A DNA stretch of 64,000 nucleotides from Avena insularis (taxonomy: Eukaryota; Streptophyta; Magnoliopsida; Poales; Poaceae). Each line of letters begins with the position of its first letter. Within the stretch, counting starts at the first letter, position 1. Both the position numbers and the translations under genes were made by a program. Positions 12,415 to 24,568 of the stretch are shown here, in pieces. Under the pieces are notes generated by a model that was not told the DNA's origin, did not search any database, and saw nothing but the letters and a program-made list of their open reading frames with translations. The stretch spans positions 90,510,684 to 90,574,683 of the forward strand of contig CM042685.1 in NCBI GenBank assembly GCA_023614405.1. Direction: 5' to 3'.

Positions 12415-14064
12415 TGTAGGGTTCGCAACATAGAAAACAAAAAATTTCCTAGAATGGGAACTATGTACCAAGATCTATCTACTAGATACAAACAACGGGC
12501 GGATGTATATCCGTATAGAACATACCCTTGAAGACCGAAAAATCTTAACGAGTTCGACTCGTGGTTGATGTAGACGATCTCTTGCCGATCTCAAGATCGA
12601 GAGGAAGTCCTAGCGCCGCAAATCAGCAGCGCATCCGTGCTCGCACACACGTTCGAGGCACCGAGCAACCTCCGCCTCCTCGCTCGAGCGATGCAGAGGA
12701 AGCACAACTCTTTCTTGCCGAATAGCCACCGGGAACATGTATCTCGCGAGTCCGAGACCATGGGGGATAAATTCTAGAGGGGGAGAGAGATCCTTCACGA
12801 GGAGGTGTGAGTGAGAGAGAGGGAGGGGGGCTCCTTTTAAGGGAGAGGGGGGGCACCCAAGGGGCCATGCGCCCAGCCATGGGGCTTCCCCCACGTCTTC
12901 CACATTCATGTGGGTGGACACTCCACTCACTCAAATGCCTTTCAATTCCCTCCACTCAAAAACCCACTCAAATTCCCATTAAATTTCCACCAAATTTAAT
13001 GCAAACTCTCATTAAATAAAACTCCTTTTATTTATTCAGAATTTTGTCAATTAATTTAATGACAAACATTCACATATAACCCCTTGCTAGTATTTCATTT
13101 CACATGCAGAAACACTTTCTGCAATTTCACCCGAAAACCCGTTCCGGTATCTAGTGAAATAAATTCCTGCGCCTGTTATTCTTTTTGGCATGAAACTTTT
13201 GCTCCAAATGGATGTCGGTGTCACTTAAGTGTGTTACCCTACGGTTCGTGAATAATGCGGACATGATCGAGACCCCTCTCGGATCAATAATCAGAAGCGG
13301 GATCTGGAGACCCATACTAACTCCCACACATTCAACGATGACTTTCTTGTGATCGTCGGAACCTTTTATGCTAGTATCTTAATCCCTTTGTTTCGCGATA
13401 TATTACATGTCCGAGATTCGATCATAGGTATCTCCATACCTAGTTTGATCTCATTACTGACATGCACTCTTTTCTCGTTCCCGTGATATAACATTCTAGT
13501 GATCAAATCACTTGCTTGCAAGCTAATCAATGTGATATCACCGAGAGGGCCCAGAGCATATCTATCCGTCATCGGGATGAACAAATTCCACTCTCAATCC
13601 ATGGGCCTCAACATAACAATTTAGTAGTTCTGAACCCATCTTTATAGTCACCCTGTTACGGTGTGATGTTTGATGTTATCAAGAAACTCTTCCGGTGTTA
13701 GTGATTCACATGATCTCATGGTCTAAGGATTAGGATCACTTCATAAGTTGTTATATCAATATAAACTCAATCACTTTGATCGTAGTTCTATACTTCAGAT
13801 GAATGTTCATCACACCATTACACCAATGTTGTGACCTCGTTATTAACAACATCCAATGTCCATGATCAGGAAACTTTGATCATCTTGTTAATCAACGAGC
13901 TAGTTTATAAGAGAGGCATAACTAGGAACTTCCTTTTTTATTAAACACACATGTATTAATGTTTCCGTATTAATACAATTATAGCATGTAAAATAAACAT
14001 TTATCATAAACAAGGAATACGATAATAACCACTTTATTATTGCCTCTCGGGCGTATTCCCTTCA
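12415..14064 (-). repeat. 5' LTR of element D
   Basis: Left edge TGTAGGGTTCGC directly beside the primer site; right edge CCCTTCA at 14064 followed by target duplication GATTC. As the 5' LTR it would drive transcription leftward, but its TATA sequence reads CTTAAAAGG (around 12832-12840) where the 3' LTR has CTATAAAAGG. The promoter is probably weakened. Confidence 0.92.
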
Positions 14065-14803
14065 GATTCCCTTGCGGCCAAGGTTTGAGATGAGGCTACC
14101 TTGTGAAGATTGTCCACCTGTGCAGTTCCCAAGATGACAGTTGGTCATGGTTGGGAGGCCAAACTCACAGGGGAGGTGTCTATACTAGGGCATGTAATTG
14201 AAAGGTTAGGATTGATTACCCGCGTACTAAGTATGGTGAACTCAGGATTGTTCCTGACTGATGTATCGAATGTTGTTTTGAAAGTGTACTACCTCTACAG
14301 AGTGTCAAACTTTTTGAATAACCATGTCCGTGGTTATGGACAGTTGTAGTGGCCATACTGTTCCGTCATTAGATGTTTTCAAAATGACTTGTGAAATGAT
14401 TCATGACTTGACTTGACCACAAAAGGGTTGTGATATGAAATTCAAGTTCCCACTTAGGTGTTATAAAACTTTCAACTCACTTTCTTTGCTTCTGAACTAA
14501 GTAGAGATAAATCTGGATTTTTGCAAAACAACCTAGAGCTTAGTATCCCTACTCAAAACCACTTCACTTGTTAGTACTAGTTTGCGAGTACTTAAAGAGT
14601 ACTCATGGCTTTGTCCCTGGCTATTCTCGTGGCCAGACTATGAAGAAGACTACCAGGAGGATGGGCCGCAGGAAGGTTATGACAACTAGGATTCATCTCC
14701 CATCGTCAGCATTGCCTGTGACCATGAAGATGGAGCCTCGTCTATGCTATCGTTATTATTACGTTATTCTGCTGCTATGATTGTGTTAAGACCGGATCAT
14801 GTG
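14065..14803 (+). repeat. 3' LTR of element A, second segment
   Basis: Starts with the GATTC target duplication of D and ends with the ATGTG target duplication of B (14799-14803). It is collinear with 1-180 (14627-14803) and, in reverse, with about 21828-22180. No gene is present. Confidence 0.9.
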
Positions 14804-14884
14804 TGTAACACCCTCAGAATCGACCCTATGCAAGTTTCAGCGATTCCCGCAAACCCGCATAGAAATGATTCTGAGGGTGTTACA
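14804..14884 (+). repeat. 81-bp 5' terminal segment of element B with an 18-bp perfect inverted repeat
   Basis: TGTAACACCCTCAGAATC (14804-14821) is the exact reverse complement of 14867-14884. Inside it, CTATGC and GCATAG form a second, inner inverted pair. The segment occupies the place of the 5' LTR, directly before the primer site, but it shares only the outermost bases with the 4.3-kb 3' LTR (GAGGGTGTTACA at the end). Confidence 0.8.
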
Positions 14885-15687
14885 GAGTGGTATCAGAGCC
14901 CAGCTGTTACGATACCCCACTAGTCCAGCCTGTAGGATAACCTAGCTAACAGACGTTATAGAGTGTCAAAACTATTTTTGCAAAATCGGTTGGATAGATC
15001 TGATTAGGTCTGTTTTTACTCCTTACCCCTCTGCTATTCTCCCCTTACCTCGACGTCTTTTGAATCTGCTCTCTTATCTTTTTTTCGAGTCCAGGAATTC
15101 TCGTGGTTGGGTTTCCATCGTACCTTCAGGGTTTCGCTTCCAACCTCTTGTAACGGTGCTTTGACATCTGGTTTTCATACTATCTGAGGAATTTTCCTCT
15201 ATTGTATCTATCAGTGGACCGAAAATTCACTAAAAAATTTCTTTGTATCTCCCGGAGTTTCCCAATGTGACGACATCATCTACATCAGATCCGATAAAGA
15301 TCTTGCATCAGTCCTTTGTTTCCGAACGTCGCTTGTCAAGATCTTCAGTCTAAATCCGAGAATGGGTTGCACGCTTTTCTACTAAACGTGCGGAGAAATA
15401 GTTTGGGTGCATGATGGATTGGCCCCGATGCCGACTACTCGTTCTATTTCCTCTTGTACATTGAAGTGGATTAGAGTGCATCTTTTATCTCCTTCTGTCA
15501 AAGTTAGAGGTGGCTTTATCTGTTGAAACTTTTACATTCGTCCTTTGTTCGCCGGAGTATTCTCTCGACAAGTTTGGCAAGGCGCAGTCGCCGCACCATC
15601 CCCATCCCCTTGAAGGAGCTACATGGGATCGTGAAGATTTATTTTCTAGGAATCTCGGGGCGAGATTCTTGTTTAGTGGGGGAGAGT
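14885..15687 (+). other. Internal region of element B (no gag or pol)
   Basis: Contains the primer site at 14888-14900 and about 780 bases without a recognisable domain. The 3' part holds a short ORF whose end reads SRNLGARFLFSGG. It covers a perfect hairpin, GAATCTCG GGG CGAGATTC (15650-15668), ending 19 bases before the LTR. The polypurine tract is AGTGGGGGAGAG. Confidence 0.75.
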
Positions 15688-18600
15688 TGTAGCATCCCAA
15701 TTGTCTAACAATTGTAATGCTACTTGCCTAGTCTATATATTTCTACTTCCTACATGTCTTTTATTGCATCATCATTATATCATATTCATGTCATCGTTGC
15801 CACCTTGCATTTGAGCATCATATTAAAACCTATTCTATTTGGTTCTTCTCTTCATATGCAATTGCCTTATTAATTGTATTTGCTTCTTCATGCAATGTAT
15901 TTGGTTTTTGGATAAATGTTCATGATGCCCAAATTGAGTTTAGGGCATGTCTCTTTAATTCATTCTACCGTACATGTGAGCTTAACTTGCTTTGGATCCA
16001 TGTGAGCTTAACTTGCTCATTATTTCTACCGTACATGTATATGATCTTCTACACTCACATGCAATAATAGTCCTTCTACTCATTCTAGTGTTCTTGTTTG
16101 GTGTTGTTTTGTTTTCCATTAAAATCAAGGGAGTTTAAATTCAATCTAAATCTTCAACCTAATCTTCCTCACCACCTCTCTATCTCTCACCACCCATCTA
16201 CATGTGTCCTCACACACACCCACATAGCTACACCCCCATGCATAATTCCTTGTCCATGGCACACTAGGACATCAAGCATACACGTCTACCCATCCTTTTG
16301 CTTGAAAAGCAATATGATCAGCACCAACCCACAATCTCCCCTCCTCCCTCGGTCCGTCCTCAGCCCTCTCTCGGCTACAAGACAGAAAAGAGAGGAGAAG
16401 AGAAGACCTAGCCCGTGTACCTCCTCCTCACCTTTTGCAAAAGCAAGCCAACACCCCAGGGCAGCCCTAGATCGAGATCTGGAGGCCCTTGCACCTCTCC
16501 CTCCTTTCCTAACCGAGCTCCACATCTCCCATGGCCACATCAAACCCTAGCCTTGGCAGCTTCTTCCCCCGTCGCCCCGCTGCAAGCCAACCAAGCCCGA
16601 TGGCACCAAGATATTCTCATGCGTACCCTTTGTCAACCAGTACCTGTGGCCGAGCCTGGGAAGCCCCAGACAGCCGTCGCCGTCGCCATGGCCGGGAGGA
16701 ACCGAAGCTCCACGGTCGCGAGCCACGCTGCCATTCTCCACCATCTCTGCGTGATCCAACTGCACCGCCGGCCTCCTGGTGAGCTCCCAGTCCTTCTATA
16801 CATGGACCCCTTCCCTCTCTTGCACTGTAGCGCCGCCGCCCTGCGTCGAGCACCCTGCGTGCGCGCGCCGCCGCAGTCACCGCCAGCGTGTGCGTCAGTC
16901 GCGTCTGCACCCCGACCTGCTGCCCTCGGTTCCCCTAAGATTTCCGAGCGCCGCAGACCTCCGTTGGAGAACCTCCGAACATCAAAGATGTAGCTTGGAC
17001 TTCCCTCTTTAAAACAAGCCATCACATGCCCGTTTTGGTGCAGCAAAGACCTGGGAATCATCCTCGAAAGAACAATCGATCTAGTAGTTTTCGGGTGCAG
17101 AAAAATTCAGTTTCCGACAATTGTTACAGCCTCTGTTCTCCATCCGTTTCCGGCTCATACAGACATCATACGGGGAAACCTTGAAAACGAAACTTGTAGA
17201 CCATTAAACCCTATTCATCTTTTGTTTTTGTGGCATGTCGTAATTCTCGATGGAATTGTCGCCATCGTCTTCCGAAAATCAATCAAGCTAGCTCCTTTTG
17301 CGTGTTTAAATTCAGCTTCATCAGAGACACTCCCGACCAGCCTTGCTGTTTTGCAAACAGGCCCCCACAAATTCTTGGGCTCAACCCACAGTCCCTCCAC
17401 CTCGCCCATGTGATAGCCCCGTCAGCATGCTGGCCCGCGCGTCAGCCTCTGCGGCTAGTCTCCGCCTTGGTACAAAAAGTTTTATAACCTTTTCCTGATC
17501 AACAAAAATTCCAGAAAATGTTGAAATCTAATTAAATTCAAATCTTTTGAAACAATTCGAATTTGCAAAAACTTACAAAATGAAAAGGGAATTATTTCCA
17601 AATTTGAATCCAACCATATATTTGAATGTTTTCAAATCTGTTTTCAATCTAGTCAACTGTTGACTTTGACCCCTTTTTAATAATTTGACTTTAATACTAA
17701 TTTAAATTCATAATTTCAAATAATACGAATAATATATGTTTTTTAATCATAAAAATGTGAGAAATCTGTTTATGCTATTTATAATATCATTTGAGCAATT
17801 TAAAAATTTCGAATTAATAAATGCTAATAAATGTCCATATCTTAATAATTGCATAACTTTAAATTCGTGACTCCAAATTCGACAAATGATATGTCTAAAT
17901 CGATCAGCGCGACGAGACCTATCCAACCATGATATCCATGTTATCATTTGCATCATGCATTAAGAGAAGTTTTATAATCAGTACTGTTTATGCAAGAAAA
18001 ACATGCTAAATAAAATTGGAAACTAATTGATTCTTATTAATAAGGCCTCACAAATGCGATATCATCAATAAGCGATGCTCCTAATACCTTTTTGACATAG
18101 TTTGCATCATTAACTTGCCATGACATGCATCATATCATAATCATGCCGATTCTTCTGCATTAGTTGTAATTGTTGCATCGCTTGTTCCTTTTAGTGTTTT
18201 GCTTCTTCCCGGATAGGACGATGAGATGTTGTGAGCTTCGACGAGTTCTTCGGTTATAAAACTTCAACAATATTTTCCAGGCGAGCATTCTCCCCCTTTC
18301 TACCTATTTTACTTTATAGTCTTTATTTCCTCCTGTTGATCTATTGCTATCTGTGTTGCGATGTTCTAGTTCTTGTACCCATGATATTCCTTGCCGCCTT
18401 ATATTGCCTTGGACACATCCTATTACCTGTTGTTTGGTAGATAGTTGGACTTGCGTGTCGTAGTCGCTTGCTCAAGTGCGGTTGCGTGTCGTCAAGTACC
18501 ACAGTTGTTGAAGTAATGCCGCATGTTTAATGTTGGAGATGATCATGGCTTTAATTACCGTTTAATAACTAAAATTGAAACTAAAATTGAAGTAGGTAAA

Positions 18601-20017
18601 TAATGTAGAGGCACAGGTGGGCAATAGATGTTATTTGGTTTTTAACCGTCCACTTGTGTCCCGTAGGACCCCGAGTACTTGATACCTGTTCTTTGAATAT
18701 TTGCACTATCCGCATGTGGTACCATGAATCCCCCTAGCCAGAGCTTGAGTCATATATTATTTCTTGGGTCCACAAACTAGTTTGGGGCTTTATTACTATC
18801 CTGTACTTATGCCATGCTTTACTTCTTTATTTACGATTGCGCGTGGAGCGCCTGTACTGTTTTGGATCGCGGCACGATTACGCGGTATCGACAAGCCTAG
18901 TCACACTTTTGGGTTCCCAGTCATTTACAGCCGTTCTCGCAATCCTATGGGTCCGTCTCGGAGCCGGCAACTTCGTAGCGGGTAGCTTGGTGGGGTGGCC
19001 CCCTAAAATTTATGTGAATCTTGAAATTGCCCTGTAGTGATGCCTCGTTGGGTTTTTATTTGGTTTTTCTTGAGGTTGATCGTGCGTGTGTTGCTATTTG
19101 TGCCCCCTGCAGGGTAAAACTTTCTGAAAGCCGTGTCCACGGTTATGGACGACTTGGAGCACAGTATCTCGATCATAGACAACTATAACTAAAGTAGTGC
19201 TATAAATTTGACTTTATAATGACTAGTAATCAGCTTCACTATAATGGAATGGCTAAATAAAAGTTCCAACAACTGCTGGTTTTGGGTTGTCACCTGTTAC
19301 CATTATATCTAACTAGTAAGTACTACAACTACAACGGAATGGTTAAATAAAACTGCCCACTGCTTATTATATCAAGATGACTCATGCTATCTATATCTGA
19401 CTAGTAATTGCCGCAACTATAACGGAATGAATAAAACTGCCAACGGTGTGAGTTCCTCGGTTGACTTCCTCGTTTGGTCTCGTTGGGGAAATATCAGGAT
19501 GGGTATGCTTGATGATAGTTTCAGGTTGGATCCAAATAGGTCTTTCTTATCCCTATCTGATAGCCGCCAGTTGTATTGAGTCTCTATAGGTTTTTTAGTG
19601 CATGTTGTGCTGCCGCTTCAGTCCACCATACCTATGTAGGCGAGGACCGCCGAATTCTATTCTCGGTGTCTTGGCCTCGATCGACCGCTCTCTTTTTCCT
19701 TTGCCCTTTATCGGCACCCCTTTTGCTTAAGCAGGTTTTGAGATCGACGTCGTTAGCAGGGTTACCCTTCCGGCTTGGCCTGGGCAGGGTTATGGACGCC
19801 ATTGGTTATTCTTCAGGGCTCTTAGCTCAATTTGCTTCTTGTCCATAGTCGGACGCTGTATCATTTTCAAGGTGATTTAGATCTTTGTATTGTATATATT
19901 TATTCTTGACTCATGGAGTCGTTGTTGTATATATCTGTTCTATGGGTTCCATCGTGGACTATTGTGTAATGGTATTACTTTGTTTTCCACCCGCACGAAA
20001 GTGCTGAGGGTGTTACA
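15688..20017 (+). repeat. 3' LTR of element B
   Basis: Begins TGTAGCATCCC after the polypurine tract and ends GGGTGTTACA next to the target duplication. 16100-17060 is GC-rich and holds overlapping ORFs on both strands; they have no recognisable domains and, as in the other LTRs, probably mark the promoter and transcript-start region. The rest is AT-rich and non-coding. One short tandem array is listed separately. Confidence 0.75.
19195..19445 (+). repeat. Three diverged tandem units of about 90 bp
   Basis: The units share ACTAGTAA, then ACTATAACGGAATGG, then TAAATAAAACTGCC-like blocks. The GGAATG block recurs at about 19246, 19335 and 19422. They lie in the LTR of B. Confidence 0.6.
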
Positions 20018-20158
20018 ATGTGATCCTTTAATTGTTGTAAGACCTTATGTATGGTTTGTAATCTATGATGTACTGTGATATCCAATCTGTTATGTATCGC
20101 AAAAATGGTAATCTTGGGATTGCGATGTATGGCATAACAGGCATCTGGGATTAAAAAT
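20018..20158 (+). repeat. 3' LTR of element A, last segment
   Basis: Collinear with 175-318. It stops after GGGATTAAAAAT, whereas the 5' LTR continues for about 13-15 more bases to TTGACA. The sequence then switches without a gap to copia internal DNA, so the end of the LTR was lost at this junction. Confidence 0.88.
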
Positions 20159-21822
20159 ATGGGAGTTGATAGTCTCCCACTTGCACAAGAGTCAATAATC
20201 TAGTTTGGAAAACGTGTGCATTCAACTCCTATGGCTCTCTAGTGTTTTATATACACGATTGCTAGTGGTACACACAATTCTCGGATCTGACACTTTTAGG
20301 TCCATGTGTATTTGCATGACTTTGCGTCTCCACGCATCACTCATTCTCTAATGTGATGGCATTGTATAAATTTGGTGCTTTGGTGAGACCTTTATTTCCT
20401 TGGGGTTAAATCATGTCAATACTATTGTCGTATAATATATCTTTATAGTACTATCCCCCTGTGAACCACACCTAGTTGACACAAATGCCCTCGTTTGCTG
20501 CCACAATAGCAATTATATACTTAGCCTTTTGTTGTAGTATCTGTCACAATGTCTAAACTTTGGAACTCATCCAAATCGGTTATGGAATCTCCTTTCCATT
20601 ACATTGTGCTACCATAGTTTAAATCGAGATAAACTTAATTTGTATATTGTGATAAAACTAGTATCAATGTAACACTTTACAATGAACTATGTATCTATTT
20701 GTCACTTCTACATAAATAACATATTCTTCGTTCTTCCAAAGATCATAAGAATATCCTTATTATCGTCCAATGAACATCTTATGAGTCATTCTAGTATATG
20801 CTCATAACATTTAGAGCATAGGACTTATCTGGATGTGTACATATCACAATATGATTGATCAAAATATTCTTGTGATTGCACTCACCAAGTGTCAAAACAC
20901 TTGAATCTTGTTTCACTTACCAAGTATCAAAATACTTGAATTTTGATTTAGTCTTTTTTCATGCAACAAGAACCTTTCTTGTCATTTATATATTGAACTC
21001 TTTCAATATCTCATCTATGTAATTCCAGCACAACCATATTAGCATCTCAATCTATCCATATAGACATTGATGGCTAATATTCGGGTTTTGCCTAAGTCTT
21101 CCATCGAAATGAAATTCTTAAACTGTGTCAATAAAAGATACATAATTTCTAATAAACAATATGTCTATCACATAATGTATTAGAAATATTTCTTAGAGCT
21201 CCCACTTAATTTCTTGCAAATGCAAGCATCTTCATCGTCTTCGATGAAATTAAACTCTTTTAACAGTTTCATCATGGTGAAGATTCCAACTCCACGATGC
21301 TTACTTCAACCATTGAAGTTTGCATGCGCTTTTAGCTTCCTTTGAATTAACAAAAGCCTTTGGATCGTTTCATGTACATGTCCTAGGTAACCATTCTACT
21401 AGAAGAACTTTGTTTTGTTTGTTCAACTACCATAATACCAAAATTATATCTAGTGGTTGCTACATTAATCCGTCCAGACTAAATATCGAGATGAAAGGTC
21501 AAATCTTGTCATAGTCAACTCATTGAACATTGTCGTAAACTCTTTCTCGACATGTCGACTATTTCGTAGATGTGAAACATCCACGTCTATTTCTTATAGA
21601 TCGAAATACGACTGAAAGGTTTTACACCTTTCCAGAGGGTCTTCCAAGTTCAAAACTTGATTTCTCATGTATGGAACTATCATGGATTTTTTGGCTTTAA
21701 GACATTTGATGGAGTTAGGGCAAGTAGTCGATTCATCATTATCAAAAAATAATGATTTACTCTCAAATCTTAGTATTTGATTGTTTACCCGATCTACTTG
21801 GTTCAATAAGAAATTAGACTCT
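20159..21822 (-). pseudogene. Ty1/copia RT and RNase H remnant, with polypurine tract
   Basis: Translation of the minus strand in shifting frames gives copia RT landmarks: KACKLQWL-like then WSWNLHHDETVK (about 21250-21330), and SMEDLGKT near 21080-21110, matching the plant copia motif SMKDLGEA. RNase H follows with KAKYIIAIVAANEG (about 20490-20540), where intact copies have EAEYIAA, so the catalytic Glu is lost. The minus-strand sequence GTGCAAGTGGGAGAC (about 20166-20180) is the polypurine tract expected just before a copia 3' LTR, but the LTR is missing. Stops and frameshifts occur throughout. I rely on scattered family motifs rather than on one long ORF. Confidence 0.75.
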
Positions 21823-21827
21823 ATTGT

Positions 21828-24081
21828 GGTCAAGTCAAATTCTCAATCCATTTCACAAGCCATTTTGAAAACATCTGACGGGGGAACAGTATGGCCACTC
21901 CAACTGTCCATAACCGCGGATGCGGCTATTCAAATAGATTGACATTCTGTAGAGATTGTACACTTTCACCACAACATTCGATACATCCGTCAGGAACAAA
22001 TCCTGAATTCACCATACTCAGTATGCGGATAATCAATCCTAACCTTTCAATTACACGCCCTAGTATAGGCACCTCTCCTGTGATTTGGCATCCCAACCAT
22101 GACCAACTGTCTTCTTGGGTACTGCACAGGTGGACAATCTTCACAAGGTAGCCTCAGCTCAGACCTTGGCCGTGAGGGAACCCATACTAAGGTATATAAG
22201 TTTCCAGTCAAGCCCTACCCAATTTTCAGGTATTGTGGTTGTACGGTAAAATTTGGAATGGTATCGCATCCAGACAACCATCAGTTTTATAAAGGGCTAA
22301 GGCTCATGCCTTAACATTTTCATCATCCAAATCATCTTGTGTTCGAAAACACATGTCAAAACATCTCAATAGAATGATCCATCATTCCAAGGTTTTCATA
22401 ACCATTTTCCACCAAGTATTCCCATCTAAAGTTGATCAGGTTTTATGCTTAGCACTAGCAACTACAAGTGGGGGTAAGTACTAATGGGGGTGGTAAACTA
22501 GTGGAGTTTAACTAAGTTCAATCTCATGCCTTAGGATGACATCAAGATTATCTAGCTTAGGCCAAATTTAATGCTCTTTATGCAACCTTCAATTATCTTC
22601 CTAGAATCTACAAATCACTTAAGTAGACTCTAAGTAATAGTTTTGATAAAGAAATAAAGTATAAAGCTTGCAAGTAAAACTAGGAGGGGGTATCAAGTGG
22701 GCATGATCACATATGCTTAAGGCATCTAGTGATCATGGTAACAAGCAAGTATTAGCTTGCATCAGTATCAGTATAGGCTTGCATAAGTAGAATATCTTGC
22801 AAGTGTTAGCTTGCTCAATCAACTAGTAGTATTAGGCTTGCCTTGTGCAGAGTACTGGTTGAAGTTCTCCTCGACTTCTTCTTCGTAGTATCCTCCTTCC
22901 TCCTCGTATCCTTGGTCGGTACTAGCGTCTATGAATAAATACGAGGTACACAATCACCAAACAATACTTAACTACTTTCAATCATCACACGCAAGGGTTC
23001 TATAGATGATATAGCATCATCACTAATATTACAAGATTAGAGCATTTGTCTTATTTATTTTATTTTTAGAAATGTAATTTCTACTCATTGAAAAACTACT
23101 TAAGATTTAATATTCTCCAACTCAAACATGGGATCATGTTGACACATGTCATCACCACATATTTCAGTACATGGAAATGTGATTTAAAGTGGTGTCACAA
23201 TTTAATAAGGTTTAACCTTTTATTTTAAATAAAATGAAGTGACTAGAAATGCCTATGTGGCATTCTTTTATTACTTGAACATTATTTCTGTAAGTAAACC
23301 CATATATTTTTATATATTTTGAAAGGTATGATCAATTATGATTTTTGAGAGTTGGAATCAACTCAAAAGCTATTACCGTTTAAATTTGAAAAATGTTTGA
23401 ATGTAGAAAAGCTTCTGCCTTGTCATTTTTACCAAGGCTGATCTACAGATCTAAATGATTTGAATCCAATGGGCTTGGATTAAGCATTTCAATACGTTGC
23501 TAACAAAATTGGTTTCACTAAATTTGGTTCACTGAATCAAGGTGGGTTGATTTTTGAAACTAGGTACACAACTATGTTTGAACTTAAAAAGAAAAGGCTA
23601 AATTCAAATGAGTGGGCTGCGCGGGAAAGGTTATTGGGACGGCCCAGTGTCACTCCGCAGCGCGGGGCACAACTGACAGGGGGGTCTATTGGTCAGTGAC
23701 TCTTTAAACGCGAAGCGGTACGGGGCGATGTGGTGCGTTGGATTAGAATGAAGATCGACGGCTGAGGGTCGTCGTCGACGATGAACAGGTCACCGACGAG
23801 CTCGAACCCTAGCGGATCAGTGGAGGTGCATAGGGGGCATACCGGGGCTCCAGTGACGACGGCGAGGTGGGCAAACGACAAAGTCGACGATGGCGAACTC
23901 AGGGGTGGTCGCGGCAGCTCCTGGGGTGGACGAAATCAACGGCTCCCTTCTTCTCCAGAGGCGGCCTGCTCCGGCGCAATTCCGGCGATGCGCTGTTCGC
24001 CTTGCTCCGGCTAAGGGGTGGAATGATCAGTGAGGTGAGGAGAGTGAGATGGTGTGAAGAAATCGAGCTGGGATCGTCTCC
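21828..24081 (-). repeat. Element F: inverted LTR of the element A family, first segment
   Basis: Reverse complement of the element A LTR from about 14420 back to the promoter region near 7320, without the D insertion. About 540 bases of the LTR 3' end are missing at the left edge (21828). No internal region of the gypsy element is attached, so it is a truncated solo LTR lying in copia pol. ORFs in 23690-24135 are in the GC-rich promoter region and are not genes. TCTCC at 24077-24081 is the target duplication of G. Confidence 0.88.
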
Positions 24082-24510
24082 TGTCGTGGGAATGACCACG
24101 TCAGATGCTGCAATCGGCAGCGAGTAGTAGAACATGGGTCAAGGGCGGCCAGCCATTTGCGGTGCGAGATGAGGGCGGAGACACAAGGGTTTACCCAGGT
24201 TCGCCCCCCCGGAGGGTAAATACCTACTCCTGCTAGATTGTATTATGGTGAGAGTACAATGGGGCGAGCTCGACGGCTAGGCGGCGAGTCACTTGGGTGT
24301 ATGATGGAACGTATCCTCTATGCGTCCCCTAGGGAGGTTTATGTAGACTCACCTCGCTAGTGTTTACAGATCACAACCGAATTAGTTAAGGATTCAGAGA
24401 TTCTATGACCTAGTCCGACTGGGCCTAGCTACGCTTCTGGGCCTTCAGCTTCCAGTCGCCTGAGTCCACGCCAAGTCTTGATCCAGTTGCCGTCCTGCAG
24501 GCCCACTCGC
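24082..24510 (-). repeat. 3' LTR of element G (start deleted)
   Basis: Matches 35256-35685 up to GGCCCACTCGC. After 24510 the sequence diverges, whereas the other LTR continues for about 62 more bases to CCCCATCA. The LTR start and the polypurine tract beside it are therefore gone in this copy. The outer edge TGTCGTGGGAATGACC is intact at 24082. Confidence 0.88.
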
Positions 24511-24568
24511 ATTCCGCGTTGGGATCAGAACAATCCAGAGAGCCCCGACCACCACGAACTTCCAACCG

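Larger units (their letters stand above)
9189..14064 (-). mobile_element. Element D: non-autonomous Ty1/copia element (BARE/WIS/Angela-like LTRs) inside the A 3' LTR
   Basis: Two direct repeats of 1647 and 1650 bp (9189-10835 and 12415-14064) flank a 1.58-kb non-coding internal region. GATTC occurs at both junctions (9184-9188 and 14065-14069). The inverted relative F has the uninterrupted site (near 22185), confirming the insertion. The primer site is on the minus strand beside 12415 and the polypurine tract beside 10835, so the element points left. Its LTR start (minus strand TGAAGGGAATATGCCC, then GAGAGGCAATAATAAAGTGG) is the signature of the BARE/WIS/Angela group. It has no gag or pol, so it needed a helper to move. 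Confidence 0.92.
14804..20017 (+). mobile_element. Element B: non-autonomous Tekay-like element with mismatched LTRs
   Basis: Both ends are flanked by ATGTG (14799-14803 and 20018-20022), and the original uninterrupted sequence exists at 170-182, so this is a clean insertion. The element starts TGTAACACCC and ends GGGTGTTACA. A tRNA-Met primer site (TGGTATCAGAGCC, 14888-14900) follows an 81-bp 5' LTR-like end. A polypurine tract (15671-15687) precedes a 3' LTR beginning TGTAGCATCCC at 15688. The internal region is only about 0.8 kb without gag or pol, while the 3' LTR is 4.3 kb. The pre-PPT hairpin and LTR style resemble Tekay elements. It resembles the large non-autonomous derivatives (LARD class) known in Triticeae. 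Confidence 0.82.
1..20158 (+). mobile_element. Element A: Ty3/gypsy chromovirus, Tekay/Del-like, with insertions in its 3' LTR
   Basis: The order is LTR, primer site, gag, protease, RT, RNase H, integrase, chromodomain, polypurine tract, LTR, which is the Ty3/gypsy order. The C-terminal chromodomain and tRNA-Met primer site fit the Tekay/Del chromoviruses. The 5' LTR is cut by the window edge, so only its last ~331 bases are present. The 3' LTR starts at 6055. After removing D (9189-14064) and B (14804-20017) it is about 4.0 kb long and stops at 20158, some 13-15 bases short of the LTR end seen at 331. All ORFs carry stops, so the copy cannot move on its own. The family name within Tekay was not determined. 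Confidence 0.9.

Noticed and set aside
16098..17061. ORFs up to 192 residues in the LTR of B
   Set aside because: Pro/Arg/Ala-rich overlapping frames in all directions, typical of GC-rich non-coding LTR DNA.
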